Of a stretch of 64,000 nucleotides of DNA, positions 9,038-17,456 are shown in pieces. Position 1 is the first letter of the stretch. Every line of letters starts with the position of its first letter. The notes beneath the pieces are model-generated. The model searched no databases. It was given only the letters and a program-made list of their open reading frames with translations, and was not told the DNA's origin. Where the stretch lies: assembly GCA_003222135.1 (NCBI GenBank), contig QHUM01000047.1, positions 1 to 64,000 of the forward strand. The letters are read 5' to 3'. Position numbers and translations under genes: made by a program. This DNA is from Gemmatimonadota bacterium. Its GTDB lineage: Bacteria; Gemmatimonadota; Gemmatimonadetes; Gemmatimonadales; GWC2-71-9.

Positions 9038-9115
9038 GCGTCGCCGTAGGGCTGGTTTGAGCAAAGATATAGGCCGGAGATACTTACGCAATACGGAACT
9101 ACCGGGGAAAGGCCC

Positions 9116-9161
9116 GTGAGAGGCCGGGCAAAGGGGAAGGGACCTCTTACCAGCCTCTCAC
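9116..9161. repeat. Inverted repeat at the 3' end of the M50 gene
   Basis: GTGAGAGGC and GCCTCTCAC form 9-base perfect arms separated by 28 bases. The right arm contains the stop codon of the M50 protease gene. The interior is G-rich (GGGCAAAGGGGAAGGGACC) and resembles the purine-rich repeat at 49095-49130. It may act as a 3' structure for the minus-strand transcript or be a small dispersed repeat. Confidence 0.55.
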
Positions 9162-10270
9162 AGTCGAAAAGGTACGGGCGTGAATGTCACCAGGAAGAGG
9201 ATCAGCGCCGTCCACGCGAGCACGATGCGCGACCGCGGCAGCGGGCGGTGCTCGTCCAGCACCGGCGGGTGGCCGAGTCGCCCGCGCGACAGCAGCAGCA
9301 CGAGTCCTCCCCACAGGAGCCAGCCCTTCCAGTAGATGCCGAGGGCGACGATCAGCGCCCAGAACCCGAGCGCGGTCCTGCGGTGCCAGCGCGGCACGGC
9401 CGAGTACAGGATGTGCCCGCCATCCAGTTGGGAGATGGGGAGCAAATTGAGCATCGTGACGAACACGCCGAGCCAGCCGGCGAATGCCACCGGGTGGAGC
9501 ACGAGGGCCGGCGCCGAGCCGCGCACCAGGTGGCGCAGCGCGAACGTCAGCAGCGAGTCCCCGAGCACCGCCTGGCCGTCATCGAGCCCCAGCACCATGC
9601 CGGTGAGGGACCCCGGGCCGGCAGGCGGATGACTCAGCGCGAACCCGATCACGAGCGCCGGCAACGCCACCACCAGCCCCGCGATCGGCCCCGCCAGGCC
9701 CACGTCGAGCAGCTGGCGGCGGTCCGACACGACCGTGCGCAGCCGGATGAACGCGCCCATGGTGCCGATCGACCACGGGACGACGGGCGCCGGGATGAAG
9801 TACGGCGGCGACACATCGAGCTGATAGCGCAGCGCCGTGAGGTAGTGACCCAGCTCGTGGCACAACAGGACGGCGAGCAGCGGCACGGAGAACGAGAGTC
9901 CCTGGGCCCAGGCGTGGATGAAGTCGCGAGGGAACGGGTAGGTGCCGAGCAGGAGCGCCAGCGGGTTCGGGTCGAAGGGGATCGCGCCCAGGAGCACGGC
10001 GCCTACGAAGGTCGTCGTGAACAGCGTGGCGGCGAAGAGCAACCCGTGTAAGGCCCAGGCGTCGCGGCGCCGCCGTCCCACCGGGCGCGTGAGGACGAGG
10101 TGCCGTCCGTCAGGCTCGTCGGACCAGTAGTAGCTGCCGGGCCAGTCCCGGAGCCGAGCGGCGAGCGCCGGAGAGGGGCGGGCGTGCGCCGGATGTACAA
10201 GCGCGTCAATCACTTCCCGGTCGGGCAGCGCGGCGGTGCGCCAGGCGAGGAGGAAGCCGCTCAAGTCCAT
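9158..10270 (-). CDS. Site-2 protease family (M50) membrane metalloprotease
   Basis: A 370-residue intramembrane zinc protease. The HELGH motif (residues 138-142) and the downstream LDGGH (Asp283) provide zinc ligands in separate membrane segments, as in the S2P/M50 family, and about six hydrophobic spans are present. Proteases of this family cleave transmembrane proteins, often in envelope stress or sporulation signalling; the substrate here is unknown. An N-terminal soluble segment of about 70 residues precedes the first span. The gene is divergent from rho, sharing a 137-base intergenic region. Confidence 0.9.
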   Translation of the reverse strand: MDLSGFLLAWRTAALPDREVIDALVHPAHARPSPALAARLRDWPGSYYWSDEPDGRHLVLTRPVGRRRRDAWALHGLLFAATLFTTTFVGAVLLGAIPFDPNPLALLLGTYPFPRDFIHAWAQGLSFSVPLLAVLLCHELGHYLTALRYQLDVSPPYFIPAPVVPWSIGTMGAFIRLRTVVSDRRQLLDVGLAGPIAGLVVALPALVIGFALSHPPAGPGSLTGMVLGLDDGQAVLGDSLLTFALRHLVRGSAPALVLHPVAFAGWLGVFVTMLNLLPISQLDGGHILYSAVPRWHRRTALGFWALIVALGIYWKGWLLWGGLVLLLSRGRLGHPPVLDEHRPLPRSRIVLAWTALILFLVTFTPVPFRL

Positions 10271-10278
10271 GGGCGCAC

Positions 10279-10307
10279 TTGACGGCGGCTCTCCTGCGGC
10301 CTAAAAT
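10279..10307 (+). promoter_or_regulatory. Sigma-70 type promoter of rho
   Basis: TTGACG (-35) and TAAAAT (-10) are separated by exactly 17 bases, close to the vegetative consensus. Initiation near position 10314 would give rho a leader of about 94 bases, room for the autoregulation of rho known in other bacteria. This is the best promoter match in the window. Confidence 0.8.
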
Positions 10308-10407
10308 AGATTCGCACTCCTTCGAACTCCCAAAGAATCCATTCTCAACGCGTCACTCCCCCATCCCCGGGGTTCGCCCGCCGTAGCGCACACGGAGCAC
10401 GACACAC

Positions 10408-11661
10408 GTGGATATCGCTGAACTGAAGAAGAAGTCCGTCGCGGAACTGCACGCGATGGCCGAGACCCTGAACATCACCAACTACTCGGGGCTCCGCAAG
10501 CAGGATCTCATCTTCCGTATCGAGCAGTCGCTCCTCGATTCCGACACGGTGTTGCGCGGCGAGGGAGTGCTCGAAATCCTCCCCGAGGGGTACGGCTTCC
10601 TGCGCAGCCCGGACTGGAATTACCTCTACGGCCCGGACGACATCTACGTCTCGCCCAGTCAGATCAAGCGGTTCGATCTGCGGACCGGCGACACGATCAT
10701 GGGCCAGGTGCGTCCGCCCAAAGAGGGGGAGCGCTACCTGGCGCTCCTCAAGGTCGAGACCGTCAACGGCGAGGAGCCGGAGAAGGCGAAGCACCGGGTC
10801 GCGTTCGACAACCTGCGGCCCCGCTATCCCGAAGAGCGGATCCGGCTCGAGCGCAAGGACGGCGACCTGTCGATGCGGGTCATGGACATTCTGTGCCCCA
10901 TCGGCAAAGGGCAGCGCGGTCTCATCGTGTCGCCGCCCAAGGCCGGCAAGACCATCCTGATGCAAAAGCTCGCGAACGCCGTCATCGAAAACCATCCGGA
11001 GATCTACCTCATCGTGCTGCTGATCGACGAGCGGCCGGAAGAGGTGACGGACATGGAGGAGAACGTGAAGGGGGCGGAGGTGATCTCCTCCACGTTCGAC
11101 GAGCCCGCCGACCGGCACGTCCAGGTGGCGGACATGGTGATCGAGAAGGCGAAGCGCCTGGTGGAGCACGGGAAGGACGTCATGATCCTGCTCGACTCGA
11201 TCACGCGCCTCGGGCGCGCCCACAACGTGGTCGTGCCGCACTCGGGCAAGATCCTGTCGGGCGGCGTGGATGCGAACGCGCTGCAGAAGCCCAAGCGGTT
11301 CTTCGGAGCGGCGCGCAACATCGAGGGGGGCGGCTCGCTCACGATCGTCGCCACGGCACTGATCGACACCGGCTCGCGCATGGACGAGGTGATTTTCGAG
11401 GAGTTCAAGGGCACCGGCAACATGGAGGTCATCCTCGACCGGCGCATCGCCGACCGCCGCGTCTACCCGGCGATCGAGGTGCAGCGCACTTCGACCCGCA
11501 AGGAAGAGCTGCTCCTCACGAAGGAAGAGCTCAACAAAGTCTACCTGCTCCGCAACTTCCTCTCCGACATGCCGCCCGTGGAGGCGATCGAGTTCCTGCT
11601 CGAGCGCATGAAGCGCACCAAGACGAACAACGAGTTCTTCGCGACGATGGCGCAGGGGTGA
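10408..11661 (+). CDS. rho: Transcription termination factor Rho
   Basis: The 417-residue hexameric RNA helicase that terminates transcription. The N-terminal Rho-N helix bundle ([14 protein letters not shown]), the RNA-binding cold-shock-like domain ([21 protein letters not shown]), the Walker A motif SPPKAGKT (residues 175-182) and the Walker B region ([15 protein letters not shown]) are all present, as are the late Q- and R-loop segments. Length is normal for a Rho without insertions. The GTG start has GGAG 11 bases upstream. Its stop overlaps the ruvX start as GTGA, so rho, ruvX and mltG form one translationally coupled run. Confidence 0.97.
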   Translation: MDIAELKKKSVAELHAMAETLNITNYSGLRKQDLIFRIEQSLLDSDTVLRGEGVLEILPEGYGFLRSPDWNYLYGPDDIYVSPSQIKRFDLRTGDTIMGQVRPPKEGERYLALLKVETVNGEEPEKAKHRVAFDNLRPRYPEERIRLERKDGDLSMRVMDILCPIGKGQRGLIVSPPKAGKTILMQKLANAVIENHPEIYLIVLLIDERPEEVTDMEENVKGAEVISSTFDEPADRHVQVADMVIEKAKRLVEHGKDVMILLDSITRLGRAHNVVVPHSGKILSGGVDANALQKPKRFFGAARNIEGGGSLTIVATALIDTGSRMDEVIFEEFKGTGNMEVILDRRIADRRVYPAIEVQRTSTRKEELLLTKEELNKVYLLRNFLSDMPPVEAIEFLLERMKRTKTNNEFFATMAQG

Positions 11662-12095
11662 CGGACGGCGGGCGGCTGTTGGCCGTCGACTGGGGCGAGC
11701 GTCGCATCGGCCTCGCCTTGTCGGACGAGAGTCAGACACTGGCGCAGCCGCTCACGACCCTCACGCGCCGCGCCGGCAAGCGGTTCCCTATGCGCCGCCT
11801 GCTCACGCTGCTCGACGAGCACGCCGTGATCGGCGTGATCGTCGGCCTGCCCCTCGCCCCCGAAGGCACCGAAGGCGAGCCCGCCCGGCAGGCCCGGGAA
11901 CTCGCGCGCGAGATCGCACGACGCGCGGCCCGTCCCGTCGAGCTGTGGGACGAGCGCTTCACGACGGCGCGCGCGCTCCAGGCGGTGCGCGAAATGGGCG
12001 GCTCGGCCCGGGGCCGCAAGGAAGACGTGGACGCCCTGGCCGCGACGCTCTTGCTGCAGCACTACTTGGACGCGAAGCGGGGATCGGCCACGTGA
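11658..12095 (+). CDS. ruvX: RuvX/YqgF Holliday junction resolvase-like protein
   Basis: A 145-residue RNase H-fold protein of the RuvX (YqgF) family. The first acidic motif [17 protein letters not shown], the GVIVGLPL segment and the late DERFTTARA and [18 protein letters not shown] motifs are all in place. The family is linked to pre-16S rRNA processing and, by structure, to Holliday-junction resolution. It overlaps rho by GTGA at its start and mltG by GTGA at its end; the ruvX-mltG order is common in bacteria. Confidence 0.93.
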   Translation: MTDGGRLLAVDWGERRIGLALSDESQTLAQPLTTLTRRAGKRFPMRRLLTLLDEHAVIGVIVGLPLAPEGTEGEPARQARELAREIARRAARPVELWDERFTTARALQAVREMGGSARGRKEDVDALAATLLLQHYLDAKRGSAT

Positions 12096-13159
12096 GAGCC
12101 ATTGCGGATTGCGGATTGGGGATTGCGGATTCGAAGGGCGTACGTCCAATCCGCAATCCGAAATCCGAGATCCGCAATCTATTGGTGGGAACGCTGATCG
12201 CCGCCCTGGGATGCGGCTCCCCCGACGGCTCGCGGGTCACCGTCACTATTCCGGCTGGCGCCACCCTCGACGCGGCCATCGACTCCCTCGCGGCGAATGG
12301 GGTGCTCGATCACCCCGGGCCGTTCCGCCTGTACGCCAAGCTGCGCGGGCTCGCCGGGTCACTCAAGAGCGGCGTCTACCTGCTGCGGCAGGACGAGTCG
12401 TGGAATGACGTCATCGCCACGCTGGAGCGGGGTCGCGGCGTCGAGCAACGCTTCACGGTGCGCGAAGGCCTACGGCTCGCCGAGATCGCACAGCTCGCCC
12501 AGGCCCAGCTCCGCATCCCGCGGGATTCGTTTCTCGAGGCGGCGGAAGATTCCGCCCTGCTCGCCGGGCTCGGGCTGCCGCAGGAAGCGAGCAGCGCCGA
12601 AGGGTATCTGTTCCCGACGACGTACGTGCTGCCACTGCGCATCGGGGCGCGAGAGCTCGTTCGCGTAATGACGCATGAGTTCTCCGCCACGTGGAGCCCG
12701 GAATGGCAGGCGCGGCTCGATTCGCTGCGCTTCTCGCGGCACGAGCTCGTCACGCTCGCGTCGATCATCGAGGCGGAAGTGCGCTACGATCCCGATCGGC
12801 CATTCATCTCGGCCGTGTATCAGAATCGGCTGCGGCGAGGGATGCGGCTGGAGGCGGACCCGACGGTGAGCTACGCCTACGGCCGGCGCCTCAAGCGGGT
12901 ATGGCACAAGAACCTGGCGGTGCGCTCGTCCTATAACACGTACCTCCACACGGGGCTCCCGCCGGGCCCGATCGCGCAACCGGGCCGCGCCAGCCTCGCC
13001 GCCGCCCTCTACCCCGCAAACGTCCCGTTCCTCTATTTCGTGGCGCAGAGCGACGGCAAGCACATCTTCTCGACCACGTACCCCGAGCACCTCGCCGCCA
13101 TCAAGCGGGTCAAGGAAATGCGGCGCGCAGCGCGCGCGTCGCCGCGGCTGGGTCGCTAG
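12092..13159 (+). CDS. mltG: Endolytic murein transglycosylase MltG with repeat-derived N-terminus
   Basis: A 355-residue YceG/MltG protein that cuts nascent glycan strands in the periplasm and sets chain length. A LysM-like region is followed by the catalytic domain with EGYLFPTTY, the TLASIIEAEV segment carrying the catalytic Glu, and LPPGPIAQPG near the C-terminus. Unusually, the first 28 codons are encoded by a heptamer inverted repeat, giving a leader (ADCGLGIADS...IRNPKSEIRN) ahead of the short hydrophobic anchor LLVGTLIAALGC. A later start lacking the repeat is not obvious. The gene ends in a 50-base convergent overlap with thiE. Confidence 0.93.
   Translation: MRAIADCGLGIADSKGVRPIRNPKSEIRNLLVGTLIAALGCGSPDGSRVTVTIPAGATLDAAIDSLAANGVLDHPGPFRLYAKLRGLAGSLKSGVYLLRQDESWNDVIATLERGRGVEQRFTVREGLRLAEIAQLAQAQLRIPRDSFLEAAEDSALLAGLGLPQEASSAEGYLFPTTYVLPLRIGARELVRVMTHEFSATWSPEWQARLDSLRFSRHELVTLASIIEAEVRYDPDRPFISAVYQNRLRRGMRLEADPTVSYAYGRRLKRVWHKNLAVRSSYNTYLHTGLPPGPIAQPGRASLAAALYPANVPFLYFVAQSDGKHIFSTTYPEHLAAIKRVKEMRRAARASPRLGR
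12101..12179. repeat. GCGGATT heptamer inverted repeat, copy A
   Basis: The left arm is four to five tandem 7-mers (GCGGATT and variants), the right arm the complementary 7-mers (AATCCGC and variants), with about 15 bases between. It can fold into a long hairpin. This copy lies inside the 5' coding end of mltG, directly after the ruvX stop. Copies B and C are at 48407-48492 and 50385-50465, all in the same orientation. Confidence 0.88.
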
Positions 13160-13727
13160 CACGCCACACCGCCGCAGCCACCGCGACGCCGGCGGCGCGG
13201 GAGAGCGACCCCGCGTTGGCGGCGGTGATGCCGCCGATACCGATGACCGGGACGTCGGTGGGGCCGAGCCGCGCCACGGCGGCGAACCCGGCGGGGCCGA
13301 GCGGCGGCCCGGCGTCGGACTTGGTGGCCGTGGCGAAGCACGGCCCGACGCTCCAGTAGTCCGCCGGCACGGCCCGCGCCCGCTCGGCCTCGGCCGCCGA
13401 CCCGACCGAGATGCCGAGCAGGAAGCCGGGCGGCACGTGGGGGCGGAGCCGGTCGAGCGGCGGATCTTCCTGGCCCAGGTGGGTTCCGGCCGCGCCGGCG
13501 GCGAGGGCGACGTCCACCCGGTCGTTCACGATCACGGGTACGCTCAGGGCGCCGACCAGCGCCCAGGCGAGGGCGAGCATGTCACGCGGCGCCGCGTCCT
13601 TCAGACGCACCTGGATCATCGTCGCGCCACCCGCCACCGCCTGGCGGCACGCCGTGACCGGATCGCGCCCCTTGAGAAGCGCCGCATCCGTGATCACCAT
13701 CAAGCGCACCTGATCGACCAGAGCCAT
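13110..13727 (-). CDS. thiE: Thiamine-phosphate synthase
   Basis: A 205-residue TIM-barrel enzyme that joins the hydroxymethylpyrimidine and thiazole phosphates into thiamine phosphate. Recognisable are ATMIQVRLKDAAPRDML, the pyrophosphate-binding VIVNDRVDVALAAGA, GTHLGQEDPP, and the phosphate-binding VIGIGGITAANA. The ATG start shares the palindrome CATG with the divergent aroH start; a GTG 18 bases later or ATG 27 bases later would also keep the fold. No other thiamine-pathway gene is adjacent. Confidence 0.92.
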   Translation of the reverse strand: MALVDQVRLMVITDAALLKGRDPVTACRQAVAGGATMIQVRLKDAAPRDMLALAWALVGALSVPVIVNDRVDVALAAGAAGTHLGQEDPPLDRLRPHVPPGFLLGISVGSAAEAERARAVPADYWSVGPCFATATKSDAGPPLGPAGFAAVARLGPTDVPVIGIGGITAANAGSLSRAAGVAVAAAVWRASDPAAATRALRAAFP

Positions 13728-14094
13728 GACCAAGATCCTGCGTGGACTGCGCGGCGCCACCACCGCGACGGCGAACACCCGCGAGGCGATCCTCGAGGCG
13801 GCCGACGAGCTGCTGCGGGCGCTGCGGGACGCGAACGGCTTCGAGCCGGAGGACGTGGAGAGCGCGATCTTCACATCGTCGCCGGACTTGACCGCCGAGT
13901 ATCCGGCGCGCGCCGCACGCCGGCTCGGCTGGCTCGACGTCCCCCTGCTCGGCGCCGCCGAGGTCGCGGTGTCGGACGGGCTGCCGCGCTGCATCCGCGT
14001 GCTGCTGCACTTCTACACCACGAAGCCGCAGCGCCAGCTGAAACATATGTACCTGCGGGAGGCGGCGAAGCTGAGGCCCGACCGCGGGACATGA
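13726..14094 (+). CDS. aroH: Chorismate mutase, AroH type
   Basis: A 122-residue monofunctional chorismate mutase of the trimeric AroH fold, converting chorismate to prephenate for Phe/Tyr synthesis. The N-terminus LRGLRGATTATANT matches the conserved RGIRGATT start, and SPDLTAEYPARAARRLGW, PRCIRVLLHFYT and the C-terminal HMYLREAAKLRPD are diagnostic. The start codon overlaps that of thiE on the opposite strand, leaving no intergenic space, so its promoter must lie inside thiE. The stop overlaps the next gene as ATGA. Confidence 0.93.
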   Translation: MTKILRGLRGATTATANTREAILEAADELLRALRDANGFEPEDVESAIFTSSPDLTAEYPARAARRLGWLDVPLLGAAEVAVSDGLPRCIRVLLHFYTTKPQRQLKHMYLREAAKLRPDRGT

Positions 14095-15302
14095 CGAGCG
14101 GTCAGGGGCGATCCACGACGGTCGAGGGCGATCCGAGCCGGCGCGTGCGCACGGTCGTGGTGTCCGCCAGGGGCGGCGCGCGCTGGCAGGCGGGCCACCC
14201 CTGGATCTACCGGACCGACCTGTACGACGAGCCGCGCGACGAGCCGGGCATCGTCGCGGTCACCGATCGCCGCGGCCGGCACCTGGGGCAGGCCCTCTAT
14301 TCACCGCGGTCCGAGATTCGCCTGCGGCTGCTCACGCGCGGCCGCGAGGCGATCGACGCGGCGTGGTGGGGCGAGCGCATCGCCGCCGCCGCCGGCCGGC
14401 GCTCCGGGCTCGCGGCCACGGCGTACCGTGTGGTGCACGCCGAAGCAGACGGCTTGCCGTCCCTGGTGGTGGATCGGTACGGCCCGTACGTCGTCGCGCA
14501 GCTGCTGTCGGCGGGGATCGAGCAGCGACGGGACGACGTCGTCGCGGGGATCCGAGCCGCGCTCGCCCCCGCCGGCATTCTGCTCCGCAACGACGTCGCG
14601 ATCCGGCGGCACGAGGGGCTGCCGCTCGAGGTGGTGCCGGCATTCGGCAGCGTGCCCGAAACGGTGGAGGTCGAGGAGTACGGTGTGCGCTACCTCGCCG
14701 CGCCGCATGCGGGTCAGAAGACGGGGGCATTCCTCGACCAGCGTGAGAACCGCGGCCTCGTCGCCGCGCACGCCGGGTCCGGCCCGGCGCTCGACCTGTT
14801 CACCTATCACGGCTCGTTCGCGCTGCACCTGGCGCGCCGCGCCGCGGCGGTGACCGCGGTCGATTCGAGCGGGGAGGCGCTGGCCCGGGGAGCGCAGAAC
14901 GCGGCGCTCAACGGCCTCACCAACATCACCTGGCAGGAGGCGAACGTGTTCGATCTGCTGCGCGAGCTGGAACGGCGGCACGAGAGCTTCGACACGATCG
15001 TCCTCGACCCTCCGGCGTTCGCGAAGACGAAGCAGAGCATCACCCGCGCGCTCGCCGGTTACAAGGAGATCAATCTTCGCGCCATGCGTCTGCTCGCATC
15101 CGGTGGCGTGCTGTTCACCTGCTCGTGCTCCTACCACGTCGGCCGGGCGGTGTTCGGGGACATGCTGGTGGATGCCGCGCACGACGCCGGCCGGCGGCTC
15201 GAGCTGCTCGCGCTCACCGGCGCCGGCCGGGATCACCCGGAGCTCCTCAACGTCCCGGAGACCGGGTATCTCAAGGGCGCTCTGCTCCGAGCCGTTGACT
15301 AA
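14091..15302 (+). CDS. Class I rRNA large-subunit methyltransferase (RlmI-like)
   Basis: A 403-residue SAM-dependent 23S rRNA cytosine-C5 methyltransferase of the RlmI/YccW type. An N-terminal PUA-like domain (GHPWIYRTDLYD) is followed by an EEHEH-like middle domain with ADGLPSLVVDRYG, and the catalytic Rossmann domain with ALDLFTYHGSFALHLA (motif I), LDPPAFAKTK (motif IV) and the cysteine loop LFTCSCSYHV (motif VI). It is coupled to aroH by ATGA. Confidence 0.9.
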   Translation: MTSGQGRSTTVEGDPSRRVRTVVVSARGGARWQAGHPWIYRTDLYDEPRDEPGIVAVTDRRGRHLGQALYSPRSEIRLRLLTRGREAIDAAWWGERIAAAAGRRSGLAATAYRVVHAEADGLPSLVVDRYGPYVVAQLLSAGIEQRRDDVVAGIRAALAPAGILLRNDVAIRRHEGLPLEVVPAFGSVPETVEVEEYGVRYLAAPHAGQKTGAFLDQRENRGLVAAHAGSGPALDLFTYHGSFALHLARRAAAVTAVDSSGEALARGAQNAALNGLTNITWQEANVFDLLRELERRHESFDTIVLDPPAFAKTKQSITRALAGYKEINLRAMRLLASGGVLFTCSCSYHVGRAVFGDMLVDAAHDAGRRLELLALTGAGRDHPELLNVPETGYLKGALLRAVD

Positions 15303-15330
15303 ACAGGCCTCACTTACAAGCTTGCATCCC

Positions 15331-16209
15331 ATGCCGCTTTCCCGGCCCGAGGGGCGCCCCGCGACCGCCCTCGTCCGCCGAGTCTTCATCGGCCTCCTGG
15401 TCGCCAACCTGGCGATTGTGGCGGCCAAATCGTTCGTGGGCCTCCGCTCCGGGTCGCTTGCCATCCTCGGCAGCGCCCTGGACTCGTCCGTGGACGTCCT
15501 GAACAACCTCCTCGCCCTGATCGTCGTGCGGGTAGCGGCGAAGGAGCCCGACGAGGACCACCCGTACGGCCACAGCAAGTTCGAGACGCTCGGCGCCCTC
15601 GCCATCGTGGGATTCCTCTCGATCACCTGCTTCGAGCTGATCCGCGGCGCGGTGAACGAGCTGCTGCAGGGCGCCCACCCGGTCGCCGTTACCGATGCGC
15701 AACTCGCGGTGCTCGTGCTCACCCTGGGCGTCAACGGCGCGATTGCCTGGTACGAGAACCGGCGCGGCCGGGAGCTGAAGAGCGAGCTGCTCGTCGCCGA
15801 CGCCGCCCACACGCGCACCGACGCGCTCATCACCGTGGGCGTCCTGGCCGGCGTGCTGTTCGCCCGCCAGGGCTGGTCGTGGGTCGACCCGGCCGTCGCG
15901 ATCGTGGTGGCGCTGTTGATCGTGCTCGTGGCCTACCGCATTCTCGGACGCACGGTTCCCGTGCTCGTGGACCAGCGCGCGCTGCCGACCGGCGAGATCA
16001 GGCAGACCGCGGAAACCGTGCCCGGGGTGAAGAGCGCCTACGGCATCCGCTCGCGCGGGCCCTCGGACCTGCGCTACGCCGAAGTGACGATCGCCGTCGA
16101 CCCCAAGGCGGACGTCGCCGCGGCGCACGCGATCGCGGACCAGGTGGAGGAACGCCTTAAACGGGACCTGCAGCTCCACGAAGTAACGGTCCACATCGAG
16201 CCATGCTGA
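15331..16209 (+). CDS. Cation diffusion facilitator transporter
   Basis: A 292-residue CDF family divalent-metal/proton antiporter with about six membrane spans. The metal-site motifs in helices II and V are present: SALDSSVDVLNN and DAAHTRTDALITV, plus the DHPYGHSKFE loop. A C-terminal cytoplasmic ferredoxin-like domain (RYAEVTIAVDP...VTVHIEP) completes the fold. DxxxD/HxxxD coordination suggests Zn or a similar ion, but specificity cannot be read. A TTGACT -35-like box overlaps the upstream stop, but spacing to TACAAG is only 14. It overlaps the next gene by 7 bases. Confidence 0.9.
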   Translation: MPLSRPEGRPATALVRRVFIGLLVANLAIVAAKSFVGLRSGSLAILGSALDSSVDVLNNLLALIVVRVAAKEPDEDHPYGHSKFETLGALAIVGFLSITCFELIRGAVNELLQGAHPVAVTDAQLAVLVLTLGVNGAIAWYENRRGRELKSELLVADAAHTRTDALITVGVLAGVLFARQGWSWVDPAVAIVVALLIVLVAYRILGRTVPVLVDQRALPTGEIRQTAETVPGVKSAYGIRSRGPSDLRYAEVTIAVDPKADVAAAHAIADQVEERLKRDLQLHEVTVHIEPC

Positions 16210-17060
16210 ACGCCCTCAACGACGACCATCGCTCGCACATCGCGCGCCGGCCGCCCCGCTCGCTCAAGCAGGAGTACCAGGAGTTTCTGCTGCAGCGGAT
16301 CGAGGAGTACAAGAACACGCTGTCCCGAGAAGAGCTGCTGGAGATCGGCGACGAGGCGGTGCGCGAGCTGGAAGAGAACTCGGCCGGCCAATACCTCCTC
16401 ACCGAGGTGCTGCTGCTCGAGCACGTCGACCGGATCATCGCGCGGCGGCTGCGACTGCCGGCGTTCGCGCGCTGGCGGATGAAGCACCGTGCCTTGCGCG
16501 CGGCGCAACGCGAGCCCACCCACTGGGGCCTCGAGCCCGACGGCCAGCTGGTGAGTTGTGCGCGCCGGCTCGAGCCGGGGGACCTCGCACTCGTCATGGG
16601 CGCCGCCGCGCTGCCCGCCGCGTTGTTTCTCGCAGCGCACGACGCCGAGGTGTTCCTGCTCGATCAGGATCTGGGAGCGATCGAAGCCGCGGAGGGCCGC
16701 GCCGTCAGCGAGCAGCTCGCCGGCCGCTTCCAGGCCCTCGTGATCCACTGGGGCAGCTGGCTGCCCGACGTCGCGCCGAGCCTCGTCGTCCTCGACCCGA
16801 CCGCCCTGGTCCCGGCGCGGCCCCGGGACCGCAACGCGGTGATCGCGGACTTGCAGGCGCGCACGCGCCCGGGCGGCGTGCACATCGTCCTCGCGACGGC
16901 GCCTGCGGCGCGTGAGGTGATCCCGCTCGCCCCGGAAGCGCTGCAAGCACTGTACGGCGATTGGCACGTCACGCGCCGGCGCCGCACCAAAGCGAGCGCG
17001 GGGTTCACGGCCACCAAGCCGCAGCGTCAAGCGGACACGGCCGCGAACGTGTCGGAGTAA
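16203..17060 (+). CDS. SAM-methyltransferase-like protein of unknown target
   Basis: A 285-residue cytosolic protein. An N-terminal helical region of about 90 residues (QEYQEFLLQRIEEYKNTLSR...) is followed by a Rossmann-like domain with a degenerate motif I (LALVMGAAALPAALFLA), an acidic residue after strand 2 (EVFLLDQD) and strand 4 SLVVLDPT. This looks like a class I methyltransferase fold, but no clear catalytic motif fixes a substrate. It overlaps the CDF gene by 7 bases and is probably co-transcribed with it. Confidence 0.65.
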   Translation: MLNALNDDHRSHIARRPPRSLKQEYQEFLLQRIEEYKNTLSREELLEIGDEAVRELEENSAGQYLLTEVLLLEHVDRIIARRLRLPAFARWRMKHRALRAAQREPTHWGLEPDGQLVSCARRLEPGDLALVMGAAALPAALFLAAHDAEVFLLDQDLGAIEAAEGRAVSEQLAGRFQALVIHWGSWLPDVAPSLVVLDPTALVPARPRDRNAVIADLQARTRPGGVHIVLATAPAAREVIPLAPEALQALYGDWHVTRRRRTKASAGFTATKPQRQADTAANVSE

Positions 17061-17090
17061 CCACTCCGCCGAAGCCCGCTCCGTCAACCC

Positions 17091-17161
17091 GTTGCCGGAT
17101 ACGGCGTTGCCAGACGAGGCGTGTGGCAAACGTTTTGCCCGGGAACGCAGTATCCGACAAC
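17091..17161. repeat. Inverted repeat upstream of a small ORF
   Basis: GTTGCCGGATAC and GTATCCGACAAC are 12-base arms with one mismatch, 47 bases apart. Between them sit TTGCCA and TGGCAA, also inverted. The whole 117-base gap after the methyltransferase-like gene can therefore fold. Function is unknown; it may be a regulatory leader for the small ORF or a dispersed repeat. Confidence 0.45.
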
Positions 17162-17177
17162 CGGGAACGCCTCTTCA

Positions 17178-17342
17178 ATGACCAGTCTCCCTTTAGTCCT
17201 GGACGACGAGCCGATCGGTATCATCCTGCGCGTCGGCCGGCAGATGCTCCGCCCGGCTAAGATCTGGGCGTACTGCTGGTTCACCGACGAGGGTGAGGCG
17301 GACGACCACACGCACCGCCACTTGCCCGAGCATATCGACTGA
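17178..17342 (+). CDS. Small acidic hypothetical protein
   Basis: A 54-residue ORF starting MTSLPLVLDDEPIGIILRVG and ending HRHLPEHID. It has no signal peptide or membrane span and matches no family known to me. The plausible hydrophobic pattern and acidic C-terminus with HTHRH suggest a real short protein, but no clear ribosome site precedes the ATG. Upstream is a foldable 70-base repeat; downstream is formate dehydrogenase. Confidence 0.4.
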   Translation: MTSLPLVLDDEPIGIILRVGRQMLRPAKIWAYCWFTDEGEADDHTHRHLPEHID

Positions 17343-17421
17343 AGACGACGGGGCCGGCCGAGCGCCGGCCCTGTCGCGTTTCACTCATGCGCATACCGCG
17401 CGGTGCGGCAAGCACTTAGGG

Positions 17422-17449
17422 TTGCCGGGCGCAGCGCGCGGGTTAATCT
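17422..17449 (+). promoter_or_regulatory. Promoter of the formate-dehydrogenase-like gene
   Basis: TTGCCG and TAATCT are separated by 16 bases. The -10 box ends 7 bases before the ATG, so the start of transcription would fall on or beside the A of the start codon, predicting a leaderless mRNA. No Shine-Dalgarno sequence is present, which fits. Confidence 0.55.
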
Positions 17450-17456
17450 TCACCGC

